NCBI GenBank assembly: GCA_025356395.1
Contig: JANXTA010000014.1
Coordinates: forward strand, 1 to 64,000
Direction: 5' to 3'
Length of the DNA stretch: 64,000 nucleotides
Source: Betaproteobacteria bacterium
Lineage (GTDB): Bacteria > Pseudomonadota > Gammaproteobacteria > Burkholderiales > Burkholderiaceae_D
Shown: positions 20,492-29,865 of the stretch, piece by piece
Layout: each line of letters starts with the position of its first letter
Numbering within the stretch: the stretch's first letter is position 1
The notes under the pieces: model-generated
Told to the model about the DNA's origin: nothing
Databases searched by the model: none
What the model saw: only the letters and a program-made list of their open reading frames with translations
Position numbers and translations under genes: made by a program

Positions 20492-21742
20492 TCAGAGGTC
20501 GAGCAGGATGCGCGCCGGATCTTCGAGCGCTTCCTTCATCGCGACCAGCGCCAGCACGGCTTCGCGGCCATCGATGATGCGATGGTCGTACGACAGCGCG
20601 AGATAGTTGACCGGACGGATCACGACCTGACCGTTCTCGACCCATGGACGGTCCTTGGTCGCGTGCACGCCCAGGATCGCCGACTGCGGCGGGTTGATGA
20701 TCGGCGTCGACAGCATCGAGCCGAAGGTGCCGCCGTTGGAGATGGAGAACGTGCCGCCCGTGAGGTCCTCGATCGCGAGCTTGCCGTCCTTGGCCTTGGT
20801 GGCGAACTCGGCGATGGCTTTCTCGATGTCGGCGAAGCTCATCTGGTCGACGTTGCGCAGGATCGGCACGACCAGGCCGCGCGGCGAGCTGACCGCGATG
20901 CCGATGTCGAAGTAGCCGTGATAGACGATGTCGGTGCCGTCGACCGACGCGTTGACGATCGGATACTTCTTCAGCGCGTACAGCGCGGCCTTCACGAAGA
21001 ACGACATGAAGCCGAGCTTCACGCCGTGTTCCTTCTCGAACTTGTCCTTGTAGCGGTTGCGCATCTCCATCACCGGCGCCATATTGACCTCGTTGAAGGT
21101 GGTGAGGATGGCGGCCTGCGACTGCGACTGCAGCAGCCGCTCGGCAACGCGCTGACGCAGGCGCGACATCGGCACGCGCTGATCGGTGCGACCGTCTAGC
21201 ATCGCGTCGGCGCTGAGATTGGCCGTCACGCTGGCCGACGTCGGGGTCGGCGAGCGGGTCGACGTCAGGTTGCTCGGCTGCGGCTTCGCGGCCGCCGAGG
21301 CGACGGCGCCCAGCGCGTCGCCCTTGGTAATGCGACCGTCCTTGCCCGTGCCCGCGACCTGGTCGCCCGACACGTTGTTCTCGGCCATGATCTTCGCAGC
21401 CGACGGCATTGCGATGGGAGCCACTGCGGCCGGCGCCGCGGCCTGGGGCATCGCGGCCGGCGCTGCCGCGGCAGGAGCCGGAGCGGTCGCGCCGATCTTG
21501 CCGTCCGTGTCGATCTCCGCGATCACCTGGTCCGACGTCACCGTGCTGCCGTCGGGCATCACGATCTTGCCCATCACACCGGCTGCGGACGCAGGCACTT
21601 CCATGACGACCTTGTCGGTCTCGATCTCGACCAGGATCTCATCGCGCGCCACGGCATCGCCCGTCTTCTTCTTCCATTGCAGGAGGGTCGCTTCCGAAAC
21701 CGACTCGGACAGCTGCGGGACTTTCACTTCGACGAGGGCCAT
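20492..21742 (-). CDS. odhB: 2-oxoglutarate dehydrogenase E2 (dihydrolipoyllysine-residue succinyltransferase)
   Basis: [51 protein letters not shown] lipoyl domain; C-terminal [14 protein letters not shown]. Confidence 0.96.
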   Translation of the reverse strand: MALVEVKVPQLSESVSEATLLQWKKKTGDAVARDEILVEIETDKVVMEVPASAAGVMGKIVMPDGSTVTSDQVIAEIDTDGKIGATAPAPAAAAPAAMPQAAAPAAVAPIAMPSAAKIMAENNVSGDQVAGTGKDGRITKGDALGAVASAAAKPQPSNLTSTRSPTPTSASVTANLSADAMLDGRTDQRVPMSRLRQRVAERLLQSQSQAAILTTFNEVNMAPVMEMRNRYKDKFEKEHGVKLGFMSFFVKAALYALKKYPIVNASVDGTDIVYHGYFDIGIAVSSPRGLVVPILRNVDQMSFADIEKAIAEFATKAKDGKLAIEDLTGGTFSISNGGTFGSMLSTPIINPPQSAILGVHATKDRPWVENGQVVIRPVNYLALSYDHRIIDGREAVLALVAMKEALEDPARILLDL

Positions 21743-21871
21743 GCGGTACTCCGTTGTTGTTTGATGAATCGACGCTGCCGGATTCGTCGTTCCCGCGCGT
21801 GCGGGAACCCAGCGTCGTGAAAGTGAAGGGGCGAACGCCACGCGTCCCCGCTCTCGCGAGGACGCGAACCG

Positions 21872-24715
21872 TTATTTACTCAGCACCAGCCCACGCGCGC
21901 GACCGAAGGCCGACTGGATCAGCGCCTTCTGCTGCTCGTTGTGCTTTGCGTAGTAACCGACCGCCGGCGATGCGGATGCGGGACGACCCGCATACGCGAG
22001 CTTCTGGTTGTCGTCGAGGTTCTCGAGCAGGTTGTGCTGGATCTGGAACCACGCGCCCTGGTTCTGCGGCTCGTCCTGGCACCACACGATCTCGGTCGCG
22101 TGCGGATACTTCTTCAGCTCGTTCGAAAAGGCCTTGTGCGGGAACGGATAGAGCTGCTCGAGCCGCAGGATCACCGTGTCCTCGCGATCGCCGCGCGCCG
22201 TGCGCAGCTCGTAGTAGACCTTGCCCGAGCAGACGATCACGCGCTTGATCTTCTTGGGCTCGAGGTCAGCCGTCTCGGGGATCACGGTCTGGAAGCCGCC
22301 ATGCGATAGGTCGTGCAGGTCCGAGACCGCTTCCTTGTGACGCAGCAGCGACTTCGGCGTCAGGATCACCAGCGGCTTGCGGAACAACCGGATCATCTGA
22401 CGGCGCAGCAGGTGGAAGACCTGCGCGGGCGTGGTCGGCTGGACCACCTGCATGTTGTTGTCGGCGCAGAGCTGCAGGAAGCGCTCGGGACGCGCCGACG
22501 AGTGCTCCGGACCCTGCCCTTCATAGCCGTGCGGCAGCATCATCGTGAGTCCCGACACACGGCCCCACTTGACCTCGCCCGACGAGATGAACTGGTCGAT
22601 CACGACCTGTGCGCCGTTGACGAAGTCACCGAACTGCGCCTCCCAGATCACGAGCGTGTTCGGCTCGGCCGATGAATAGCCATATTCGAAAGCCAGCACG
22701 GCTTCCTCGGACAGCACCGAGTCAATCACGGTGAACGGCGCCTGGCCGTCGGAGACGTTCTGCAGCGGGACGTAAGTGCCGGCGTCGAAGCGCTCGCGAT
22801 TCTGGTCGTGCAGCACGGCGTGGCGGTGCGTGAACGTGCCGCGGCCCGAGTCCTGGCCTGTGATGCGGACCGCGAAGCCCGATGTCACCAGCGACGCGAA
22901 GGCGAGGTGCTCGCCCATGCCCCAGTCGAGCAGCTGCTCGCCCCTGGCCATCTTGGAACGGTCGGCGATTACCTTCTCGACCAGCGGATGCGGCTTGAAG
23001 TTCTGCGGCAGCGCCGTGATGCGCGCGCCGATGCGCTTGAGTTCCGTCATCGGCACGGCGGTATCGGCCGAGTCGGTCCACTTGCGGTTGAGGAACGGCA
23101 TCCAGTCGACGGCGTACTTGCTCTTGAAGTTCGAGAGCACCGGGTCGACGGTCAGCTTGCCGGCATCCATCGCGTTGCGGAAGTCGGCGACGTACTGCTC
23201 GGTCTCCGCCTCGGTCAGCACACCCTGCGCCACCAGCCGGTCCGCGTACAGCTTGCGGGTGCCGGGGTGCTGCGCGATCTTCCGGTACATCATCGGCTGC
23301 GTCAGCGCAGGCGTGTCCTGCTCGTTATGACCGAGCTTGCGGAAGCAGACGATGTCGATCACGACATCGCGCTTGAACTTGGTCCGGTAGTCGCACGCGA
23401 TCTGGGTCGCGAGGATGACGGCGTCGGGATCGTCGCCGTTCACGTGCAGGACCGGCGCCTCGATCATCTTGACCACGTCGGTGCAATACAGCGTCGAGCG
23501 CGAGTCGCGCGGGTCCGACGTCGTGAAGCCGATCTGATTGTTGATGACGATGTGGATCGTGCCGTGGGTGCCGTAGCCGCGCGTCTGCGCGAGGTTGAGC
23601 GTCTCCATCACGACGCCCTGACCGGCGAAGGCCGCATCGCCGTGGACCAGGATCGGCAGCACCTGGCTGCCGTCGAGGTCGCCGCGGCGCTCCATGCGCG
23701 CCTTGCACGAGCCCTCGACCACCGGGTTGACGATCTCGAGATGCGACGGGTTGAAGGCCAGCGACAAGTGCACCGGGCCGCCGGGCGTCGAGACATCACT
23801 CGAGAAGCCCTTGTGATACTTGACGTCGCCCGACGGCAGGTCATCGACGTGCTTGCCTTCGAACTCGGCGAACAGTTCCGACGGCATCTTGCCGAGGACG
23901 TTGACCAGCAGGTTCAGGCGGCCACGGTGGGCCATGCCGATGACGATCTCCTGCACGCCCTGGCTGCCGCAGCGCTGCACGACCTCGTCAATGGACACGA
24001 TGAAGCTCTCGCCGCCTTCAAGCGAAAAACGCTTCTGGCCCACGTAGCGGGTCGCGAGATAGCGCTCGAGTCCTTCAGCGGCAGTGAGCCGATCGAGGAT
24101 GTGTTTGCGCTCGGCAGCGCCGTAGTTCGGGTTGGCGCGGATCGACTCGAGCCGCTCCTGCATCCAGCGCTTCTCGTTCTGGTCGCTGACGTACATGAAC
24201 TCGACGCCGATCGAGCCGCAGTAGGTCTCGCGCAGCGCCTGCACGATCTCGCGCAGCGACGCTTCCTCGAAGCCGAAATAGGTATTGGGCGCCGGATAGA
24301 TCGTCGCCATGTCCGCTTCGGTGAAGTCGTAGAAAGCGGGTTCGAGTTCCGGGATGTGCGGCCGCTCCTGGCGCTTCAGCGGATCGAGATTGGCCCAGCG
24401 CGCGCCGAGGAAGCGGTACGCGGCGATCAGCTGCTGGACATAGACCTGCTTGGTCGCGAGGACGTCGTTGGCCGCGTTGGGCGGCGTGAGCCGGCGGTCG
24501 CGGGAGCGTTGCGCGAACGAGGTGACGATGGGCGCGTGCGAGACGTCAGTAGCGTTGCTGCCGTCGGGCGCGGGGACGTGCTGGAGCTGGTCGAAGTACT
24601 CGCGCCAGTGTTCGGCCACCGAGCCGGGGTTGTTCAGGTAGGACTCGTAGAGCTCTTCGACATATGGGGCGTTGCCGCCGAAGAGATAGGAATCGAGACG
24701 CGATTCTTGCATCAT
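21872..24715 (-). CDS. odhA: 2-oxoglutarate dehydrogenase E1
   Basis: GMAHRGRLNLLVNVLGK, GSCKARMERRGDLDGSQVLPILVHGDAAFAGQGVVMETLNL; 947 aa. Confidence 0.97.
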   Translation of the reverse strand: MMQESRLDSYLFGGNAPYVEELYESYLNNPGSVAEHWREYFDQLQHVPAPDGSNATDVSHAPIVTSFAQRSRDRRLTPPNAANDVLATKQVYVQQLIAAYRFLGARWANLDPLKRQERPHIPELEPAFYDFTEADMATIYPAPNTYFGFEEASLREIVQALRETYCGSIGVEFMYVSDQNEKRWMQERLESIRANPNYGAAERKHILDRLTAAEGLERYLATRYVGQKRFSLEGGESFIVSIDEVVQRCGSQGVQEIVIGMAHRGRLNLLVNVLGKMPSELFAEFEGKHVDDLPSGDVKYHKGFSSDVSTPGGPVHLSLAFNPSHLEIVNPVVEGSCKARMERRGDLDGSQVLPILVHGDAAFAGQGVVMETLNLAQTRGYGTHGTIHIVINNQIGFTTSDPRDSRSTLYCTDVVKMIEAPVLHVNGDDPDAVILATQIACDYRTKFKRDVVIDIVCFRKLGHNEQDTPALTQPMMYRKIAQHPGTRKLYADRLVAQGVLTEAETEQYVADFRNAMDAGKLTVDPVLSNFKSKYAVDWMPFLNRKWTDSADTAVPMTELKRIGARITALPQNFKPHPLVEKVIADRSKMARGEQLLDWGMGEHLAFASLVTSGFAVRITGQDSGRGTFTHRHAVLHDQNRERFDAGTYVPLQNVSDGQAPFTVIDSVLSEEAVLAFEYGYSSAEPNTLVIWEAQFGDFVNGAQVVIDQFISSGEVKWGRVSGLTMMLPHGYEGQGPEHSSARPERFLQLCADNNMQVVQPTTPAQVFHLLRRQMIRLFRKPLVILTPKSLLRHKEAVSDLHDLSHGGFQTVIPETADLEPKKIKRVIVCSGKVYYELRTARGDREDTVILRLEQLYPFPHKAFSNELKKYPHATEIVWCQDEPQNQGAWFQIQHNLLENLDDNQKLAYAGRPASASPAVGYYAKHNEQQKALIQSAFGRARGLVLSK

Positions 24716-24980
24716 GATGCTTCACCTTCTCTCGGGTATCCCGAGTGCCAGTGGGTGATCCCGGGGCGGGAGCAACCTCCGCTTCACGACCATGTCGGTC
24801 CGCGGATTGCAGCCGTGCGAGGCATGAACGATGCGGGCGCGACCTGGACAACCCTGCAAGGATAGCACCGGGGCCTCGCCTTATCCAGGACAGCGGGGCG
24901 GCCGTGAAGTCATGTGATGAGCAGCCCGCCAAGCATTTTCGCACCCCTTGCGTCAAGGCCATGGGAAGAAAAGGATCCCG

Positions 24981-25466
24981 ATGGACATGCCGTCCCACCA
25001 ACTCACGATGACTGTGCTGATGACGCCCGGCATGGCGAACTTCAGCGGCAACGTGCACGGCGGCAGCATCCTGAAACTGCTCGACCAGGTCGCGTATGCC
25101 TGCGCGAGCCGCTACTCGGCGCGCTATGTCGTGACCCTCAGTGTCGACCAGGTGATGTTCCGCCAGCCAATTCACGTCGGCGAGCTGGTCGACTTCCTGG
25201 CGAGCGTCAACCACACCGGCACGTCGTCGATGGAGGTCGGCATCAAGGTGGTGGCACAGAACATCCTGACCCAGGCGACGCGTCACGTGAACAGCTGCTT
25301 CTTCACGATGGTGGCCGTCGACGATGCGAGAAAGCCGGTCACAGTGCGGGCGCTGCACCCTTCGACGCCTGACGAGATGCGTCGATTCGAGGCGGCGCTG
25401 TTGCGCAAGAAGCTGCGCGCCGAACTTCACGAGCGCTTCGCCGTGGAGATGCGCGACAGCAAATGA
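24981..25466 (+). CDS. Acyl-CoA thioesterase (hot-dog fold)
   Basis: MTPGMANFSGNVHGGSILKLLDQVAYACASRYS; start moved to ATG at 24981. Confidence 0.88.
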   Translation: MDMPSHQLTMTVLMTPGMANFSGNVHGGSILKLLDQVAYACASRYSARYVVTLSVDQVMFRQPIHVGELVDFLASVNHTGTSSMEVGIKVVAQNILTQATRHVNSCFFTMVAVDDARKPVTVRALHPSTPDEMRRFEAALLRKKLRAELHERFAVEMRDSK

Positions 25467-25546
25467 GGGCGACGAAGAGCGTCGCCGAAACGACGCTTGC
25501 CAGGGTCGACACCATTCTGTGGATCGATGTGTAAGGACACACACAT

Positions 25547-25747
25547 ATGGCCACCAATCTTTCGCTGGACCCGGATGTCGTCGAACGTGCGCTCGCGGTC
25601 AGCGGCGAGAAGACCAAGAAAGCGGCTGTGACGCAGGCCCTGGAGGAATTCGTGGCGCGCCGTCGGCAGAAAGGGTTTGCAAACCTGATGGGCAAGCTCG
25701 AGTGGGAGCCTTCGTTCGACTACATGGCAGAGCGCTCCCGCAAATGA
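25547..25747 (+). CDS. VapB-family antitoxin (type II TA)
   Basis: MATNLSLDPDVVERALAVSGEKTKKAAVTQALEEFVARRRQKG; ATGA overlap with downstream PIN toxin. Confidence 0.88.
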   Translation: MATNLSLDPDVVERALAVSGEKTKKAAVTQALEEFVARRRQKGFANLMGKLEWEPSFDYMAERSRK

Positions 25748-26184
25748 CGCTGCTGGTCGATACGAGCGTCTGGTCATTGGCCTTCCGGCGTGATGCCGAG
25801 CAGCAATCCACCGAGGTGCTGAAGCTCCGTGAGTCGCTGGACGGCGGCGAAGCGATCGTCATCACGGGCATCGTCCTGCAGGAGCTGTTGCAGGGATTCA
25901 GCGGACCGAGGGCGCGCGACATCATCATCGATCGTTTCGCGTCCCTCCCACTGCTCGCTCCCGACCGGAACGATCATATCGGCGCAGCCGCACAGCGCAC
26001 TACCTGTCGATGGGCAGCCGTACAACTCGGCACCATCGATGCGCTGCTGGCGCAGCTTTGCATCCGCCATCGATTGACGCTGCTCACCACCGACCGCGAC
26101 TTTGTCAACGCCGCCGCGCATTGCGCATTGATCGTCTGGGCGCCATCCCCAACAGCGTATCCGCGGCGAACTCGACGAACTTGA
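25744..26184 (+). CDS. VapC-family PIN-domain toxin
   Basis: MTLLVDTSVWSLAFRRDAE ... GTIDALLAQLCIRHRLTLLTTDRDF. Confidence 0.9.
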   Translation: MTLLVDTSVWSLAFRRDAEQQSTEVLKLRESLDGGEAIVITGIVLQELLQGFSGPRARDIIIDRFASLPLLAPDRNDHIGAAAQRTTCRWAAVQLGTIDALLAQLCIRHRLTLLTTDRDFVNAAAHCALIVWAPSPTAYPRRTRRT

Positions 26185-26226
26185 AGCGCCCAGGTCCTCG
26201 GTCAGGCACCGGCCGCCAGGATGATT

Positions 26227-27501
26227 TCAGCCGAGGGTGTCGGCCCAGATGTTGCGCGCCCATCCCGCGGCGTAGGCCGCTTCGCCCGTCGATCGCGTCG
26301 CGGAGACGCCGCCCGAGCCGGGCACGATCCTGAAGGTCTTCTCCGCTTCGACGTAGGCGTGCACGCTGGCGATATGCATCGCCTCCGAGTCGCTGACGTA
26401 GCTGTAGCAGGTGTTCGTCAGCATCGGCTCGCGATCAACCTCGACGCCCGCGAACTCGGCGACGATCGCCGCGGCCGCGACCTTGCCGTGGCCGTTCGCC
26501 ATGTGCGCGGACTTCGGCATGGCCGGCGCGGCCAAAATCGAATCGCCGAGGACGTGCACGTCGCGTGCGACGGTCGACGCGAACGTCTGGTAGTCGATGG
26601 ACGCCCAGCGCGCGTTGGCGTCGACCAGGCCGCCGCGCACGAGAATGTCGCCGGCCCGCATCGGCGGTAACACGTTCAGCACGTCGGCGGTGACGTCCTC
26701 CGCAATCTCGAAGCGCAGCGTCATCGTCTTCGCGTCGACCGCCACGGCCTTGTGCAGCGGCCGGTATTCGACCATGCCGGGGTAGAGGTCGGCCCACGCT
26801 TTCCTGAACAGCGCCGGCTTCGACACGACGTCGGGATTGGCATCGAGTACCAGCACCTTCGAGCGCGGCTTGTTGGCCTTCAGCCAGGCCGCGACGACAC
26901 AGGCGCGTTCGTACGGTCCGGGCGGGCAGCGGTAAGGCGCCTCGGGAATCGCGATCGCGAACGTGCCGCCGTCACGCATCGCCAGTAGTTGCTTTCGCAA
27001 CGATTCGGTCTCGGTCCCTGCTTTCCAGGCCTGGAGGATGCGACCCTCGTCATGCGCCGCCGCGAGCCCTTCGATCGCATCGAAGACAAGGTCGGCACCC
27101 GGTGACACGACCAGCCGGTCGTAGCGGATCTGGTCGCCGCGCGCGAGTCTCACGGCTTTCCGCTCGACGTCGATCGCCGCCACGGTGTCGTGGACGATCG
27201 TGATGCCGTGGCGGGTCCGCAAGGCGTCGAACGACATCGTCAGGTCGCTCATGCGCCGCTGTCCGCCCACGACCAGGTTCGATACCGGGCACGACACGAA
27301 GTCGCGGCTCGGCTCGATCAGCACGACGTCCACCTGTCCGTCCGACAGCAGTCGCACGTACTTCGCCGCCGTCGCGCCCCCGAAGCCACCACCGACGACG
27401 ACCACACGAGCACGCGATGGACCCGACGCCGTCGCACAGCCGCCGATCGCCGACAGCCCCGCGCCACCGGCCATGACCTGCAGCAGGGTGCGTCTTTTCA
27501 T
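26227..27501 (-). CDS. fccB: FAD-dependent sulfide dehydrogenase flavoprotein (FccB/SoxF-like)
   Basis: Tat-like MKRRTLLQVMAGGAGLSAIGGC; ARVVVVGGGFGGATAAKYVR; Cys-containing RCPPGPYERACV and TNTCYSYVSD as in flavocytochrome c sulfide dehydrogenases. Confidence 0.9.
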   Translation of the reverse strand: MKRRTLLQVMAGGAGLSAIGGCATASGPSRARVVVVGGGFGGATAAKYVRLLSDGQVDVVLIEPSRDFVSCPVSNLVVGGQRRMSDLTMSFDALRTRHGITIVHDTVAAIDVERKAVRLARGDQIRYDRLVVSPGADLVFDAIEGLAAAHDEGRILQAWKAGTETESLRKQLLAMRDGGTFAIAIPEAPYRCPPGPYERACVVAAWLKANKPRSKVLVLDANPDVVSKPALFRKAWADLYPGMVEYRPLHKAVAVDAKTMTLRFEIAEDVTADVLNVLPPMRAGDILVRGGLVDANARWASIDYQTFASTVARDVHVLGDSILAAPAMPKSAHMANGHGKVAAAAIVAEFAGVEVDREPMLTNTCYSYVSDSEAMHIASVHAYVEAEKTFRIVPGSGGVSATRSTGEAAYAAGWARNIWADTLG

Positions 27502-27836
27502 GGCTGCCTCATGGAAACGAAGTAATCGGCGAGCACCTCGATCTGCCGGTCCGTGTAGCCGCGGGCGATCTGGTGCATCACGGTGGCGGCGCGACTGCCG
27601 TCGCGGAAGGCCCGCATCTGCGTGACCATCGCCTCCCTCGGATAGCCGGCCAGAGGGATCATCGCTGCTCCCGGCGCGGCCGCGCCGTCGGTACCATGGC
27701 ACGCGCCGCAGCTCGCCGCGAGCGAGCGCACCTGCAGCGCCGGAACGCTCGTCGTCTGTCCGGTCGCGGTCGTCATCCCGACCAGCGACACCACCGCGAG
27801 AAGGACTCGCGCACCCCGATACATTGCGAATTTCAT
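27498..27836 (-). CDS. c-type cytochrome (FccA/SoxE-like partner)
   Basis: Signal peptide plus CGACHGTDG heme motif; overlaps fccB by 4 nt. Confidence 0.85.
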   Translation of the reverse strand: MKFAMYRGARVLLAVVSLVGMTTATGQTTSVPALQVRSLAASCGACHGTDGAAAPGAAMIPLAGYPREAMVTQMRAFRDGSRAATVMHQIARGYTDRQIEVLADYFVSMRQP

Positions 27837-27846
27837 GATGCCTCTC

Positions 27847-28623
27847 TCACGGTCGTACGGTCGGGGTCTCGACCGGCAGTCCAGCCGCGCGTTGCTTGAG
27901 GTACAGCTCGAGCTCGACCAATTCCGGCGCCTCGTCCTCGAACGGCTCCGCCCGAACCCCGGTCATGCAGCCACGGACACGCCGCGCCAGCGAGCCGACA
28001 CTCTGCCACTCGAGCCGGTAAATCGGATAGCCGGTGGGGTGGGCTTGCGGGATGACGCTGCCGGCAAGGCGCCGGCCGGCATTGGCGTCGTGACATTGTG
28101 CGCAGGACAGGTCGAGTTGGCCCATGCGCTGCCGGAAGAGTGCCTCGCCTCGCGCACGGTGCAGCTGAAGGCGCGCGTCGGCCGGCGATGCAATCGACAG
28201 ACCACGGGACTGGCGGCCGACGAAGGCTTCGAGCGCGAGCAACGTGTCGTTCTCGCGATCGAGTCGTGGTGCGTTCTGGTGCCGTGTCCGGCACGCGTTG
28301 ATGCGGCCCGACAGGCTGATCGGTCGACCACTGGCCTCGTCGAACGCCGGATAGCGCGCGGCGACGCCGCGCATGCTCGTCGCCGCATCGCCGTGGCACG
28401 ACGCACACGAACGATCGTCCGCGCCGGCCTTCGTCGTCCACAACGACTCGCCGTCCTTGACCCACAAGGTGCCCGGATTCGACGCCTCGTCTTCCTGCAT
28501 GGCTTGCAGCGCAGCGCTCATGAACTCGAAACCCGAGCGTCGCTCGTCGCTAGCCTGCGCGACCGCCAGTCCCGCCACGATCGCCAGACCCGCGAAGACC
28601 TTCAGGATCACGCCGGGCGTCAT
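27847..28623 (-). CDS. soxA: Sulfur oxidation c-type cytochrome SoxA (diheme type)
   Basis: Two CxxCH motifs (CASCHGD, CAQCHDA), active-site-like RRVRGCMTGVRAEPF; between soxZ and the cytochrome gene. Confidence 0.92.
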   Translation of the reverse strand: MTPGVILKVFAGLAIVAGLAVAQASDERRSGFEFMSAALQAMQEDEASNPGTLWVKDGESLWTTKAGADDRSCASCHGDAATSMRGVAARYPAFDEASGRPISLSGRINACRTRHQNAPRLDRENDTLLALEAFVGRQSRGLSIASPADARLQLHRARGEALFRQRMGQLDLSCAQCHDANAGRRLAGSVIPQAHPTGYPIYRLEWQSVGSLARRVRGCMTGVRAEPFEDEAPELVELELYLKQRAAGLPVETPTVRP

Positions 28624-28940
28624 GTCACGACGATCGGCACGGTCTCGACCTGCATGAACCCGTTGTCCCCTTCCCAGGTGCAGATCAACGTCCCGCTCGC
28701 GGTCGCGACCGTGAAGAAACTGATCAGCGGATTCGCCGAGACCGCGGGAAACAGGTCGGCGGCGAAGATCTCCTCGCCGTCGTAGCGGCAGGTGAAACGA
28801 CGGATGATGTTGCGCGGCAGTGGCGCTCCCCCGTCGCCGCTCCGATACCCGGTCTCCATCGGATGCGCGATCAACGTGCGGATCTCGATGACGTCGCCGC
28901 GTGCGGCGGACTTGGGAACGGTGACGAGTGCGCGGGCCAT
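28620..28940 (-). CDS. soxZ: Thiosulfate oxidation carrier complex protein SoxZ
   Basis: PKSAARGDVIEIRTLIAHPMETGYR ... NIIRRFTCRYDGEEIFAADLFPAVSANPLISFFTVATASGTLICTWEGDNG. Confidence 0.94.
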   Translation of the reverse strand: MARALVTVPKSAARGDVIEIRTLIAHPMETGYRSGDGGAPLPRNIIRRFTCRYDGEEIFAADLFPAVSANPLISFFTVATASGTLICTWEGDNGFMQVETVPIVVT

Positions 28941-28944
28941 GGGG

Positions 28945-29412
28945 TCAAATCTCGATGCAGGCGGCGATCGTGACGATCACGTCGGTGTCGTCCTGCCAGA
29001 ACGAGCCGTCGCTCATCTCCGCCACCGCGACCAGCCGTTGCGACGTCGCGAGCCGGATGCGCGTCGACACGCTGGCCTTGCCGGCGCGCGGGCCGAGCAT
29101 GAAGACCGCCACGTCGCGCTGCGGGTTCTTCTCGTTGAACAGCGCGATGCGCCGCACATGATCGGCCGCCGTCATCGGGCTCTGGACGTCGACCGTGATC
29201 GGCGCGGCGTTGCCATTCTCGATCAGCAGCGCGATGCCGAGCTTGACGCGGCCCTTCGCCAACGGCGCGCTACCGGTGAACTCGCGCAGCGCGGCTTTCA
29301 GGTCCGGCGCAGGCTCGCCCCGCGCGGGGCGCAGCGCGACGAGCGCACCGAAACCCACCGCTGTCCGCAACGCGCGACGACGCGCAGGGTCGGACGGATC
29401 GTCGTGCCTCAT
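28945..29412 (-). CDS. soxY: Thiosulfate oxidation carrier protein SoxY
   Basis: RARRR-type leader; FTGSAPLAKGRVKLGIALLIENGNAAPITVDVQSPM; C-terminus VIVTIAACIEI. Confidence 0.9.
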   Translation of the reverse strand: MRHDDPSDPARRRALRTAVGFGALVALRPARGEPAPDLKAALREFTGSAPLAKGRVKLGIALLIENGNAAPITVDVQSPMTAADHVRRIALFNEKNPQRDVAVFMLGPRAGKASVSTRIRLATSQRLVAVAEMSDGSFWQDDTDVIVTIAACIEI

Positions 29413-29858
29413 CGGCGCAGCGTGACGAGGAAAGCGACCACGTCCTCGACCTGTTGCGCGTCGAGCACCGGCTGGTCGCGGAATGCCTTGCCGACGCGGC
29501 GGCCTTCGGCGGCGCGAAAGTAGGACGGCATGATCGTGTCAGGATTCAGGCGTCGCGAGTCGACGATGCGCAGGCGCAACTGGCCCTCGCTCCAGCGCAT
29601 ACCCGCACCGGCCAGAGGGGGGGCCAGCGTGCCCTGCGAACGCTCGTCAGGGAACGGGCCGGTGTGGCACATCAGGCACAGGCCGACCTGGCGGTCGCCG
29701 ACGATCGCACGACCGCGATCGGCGTCGCCTGGCGTCGAGGTCAGCGGCTGCGGCACGGCATCGCCGACCACGTCGATGCTGTCGGAAGCATGCGAGGAAG
29801 CTGTACTGGCCATCAAGAGAACAAGCATCGCTGCACGACATGCCGACGACAGCGACAT
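29409..29858 (-). CDS. soxX: Sulfur oxidation c-type cytochrome SoxX
   Basis: GDADRGRAIVGDRQVGLCLMCHTGPFPDERSQGTLAPPLAGAG; heme-ligand Met in DTIMPSYF. Confidence 0.92.
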   Translation of the reverse strand: MSLSSACRAAMLVLLMASTASSHASDSIDVVGDAVPQPLTSTPGDADRGRAIVGDRQVGLCLMCHTGPFPDERSQGTLAPPLAGAGMRWSEGQLRLRIVDSRRLNPDTIMPSYFRAAEGRRVGKAFRDQPVLDAQQVEDVVAFLVTLRR

Positions 29859-29865
29859 GTCTCGC

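Noticed and set aside
22808-24865. 685-aa plus-strand ORF opposite odhA
   Set aside because: Mirror ORF on the complementary strand of a clear 2-oxoglutarate dehydrogenase; Arg/Val/Asp/His-rich composition typical of high-GC antisense artefacts.
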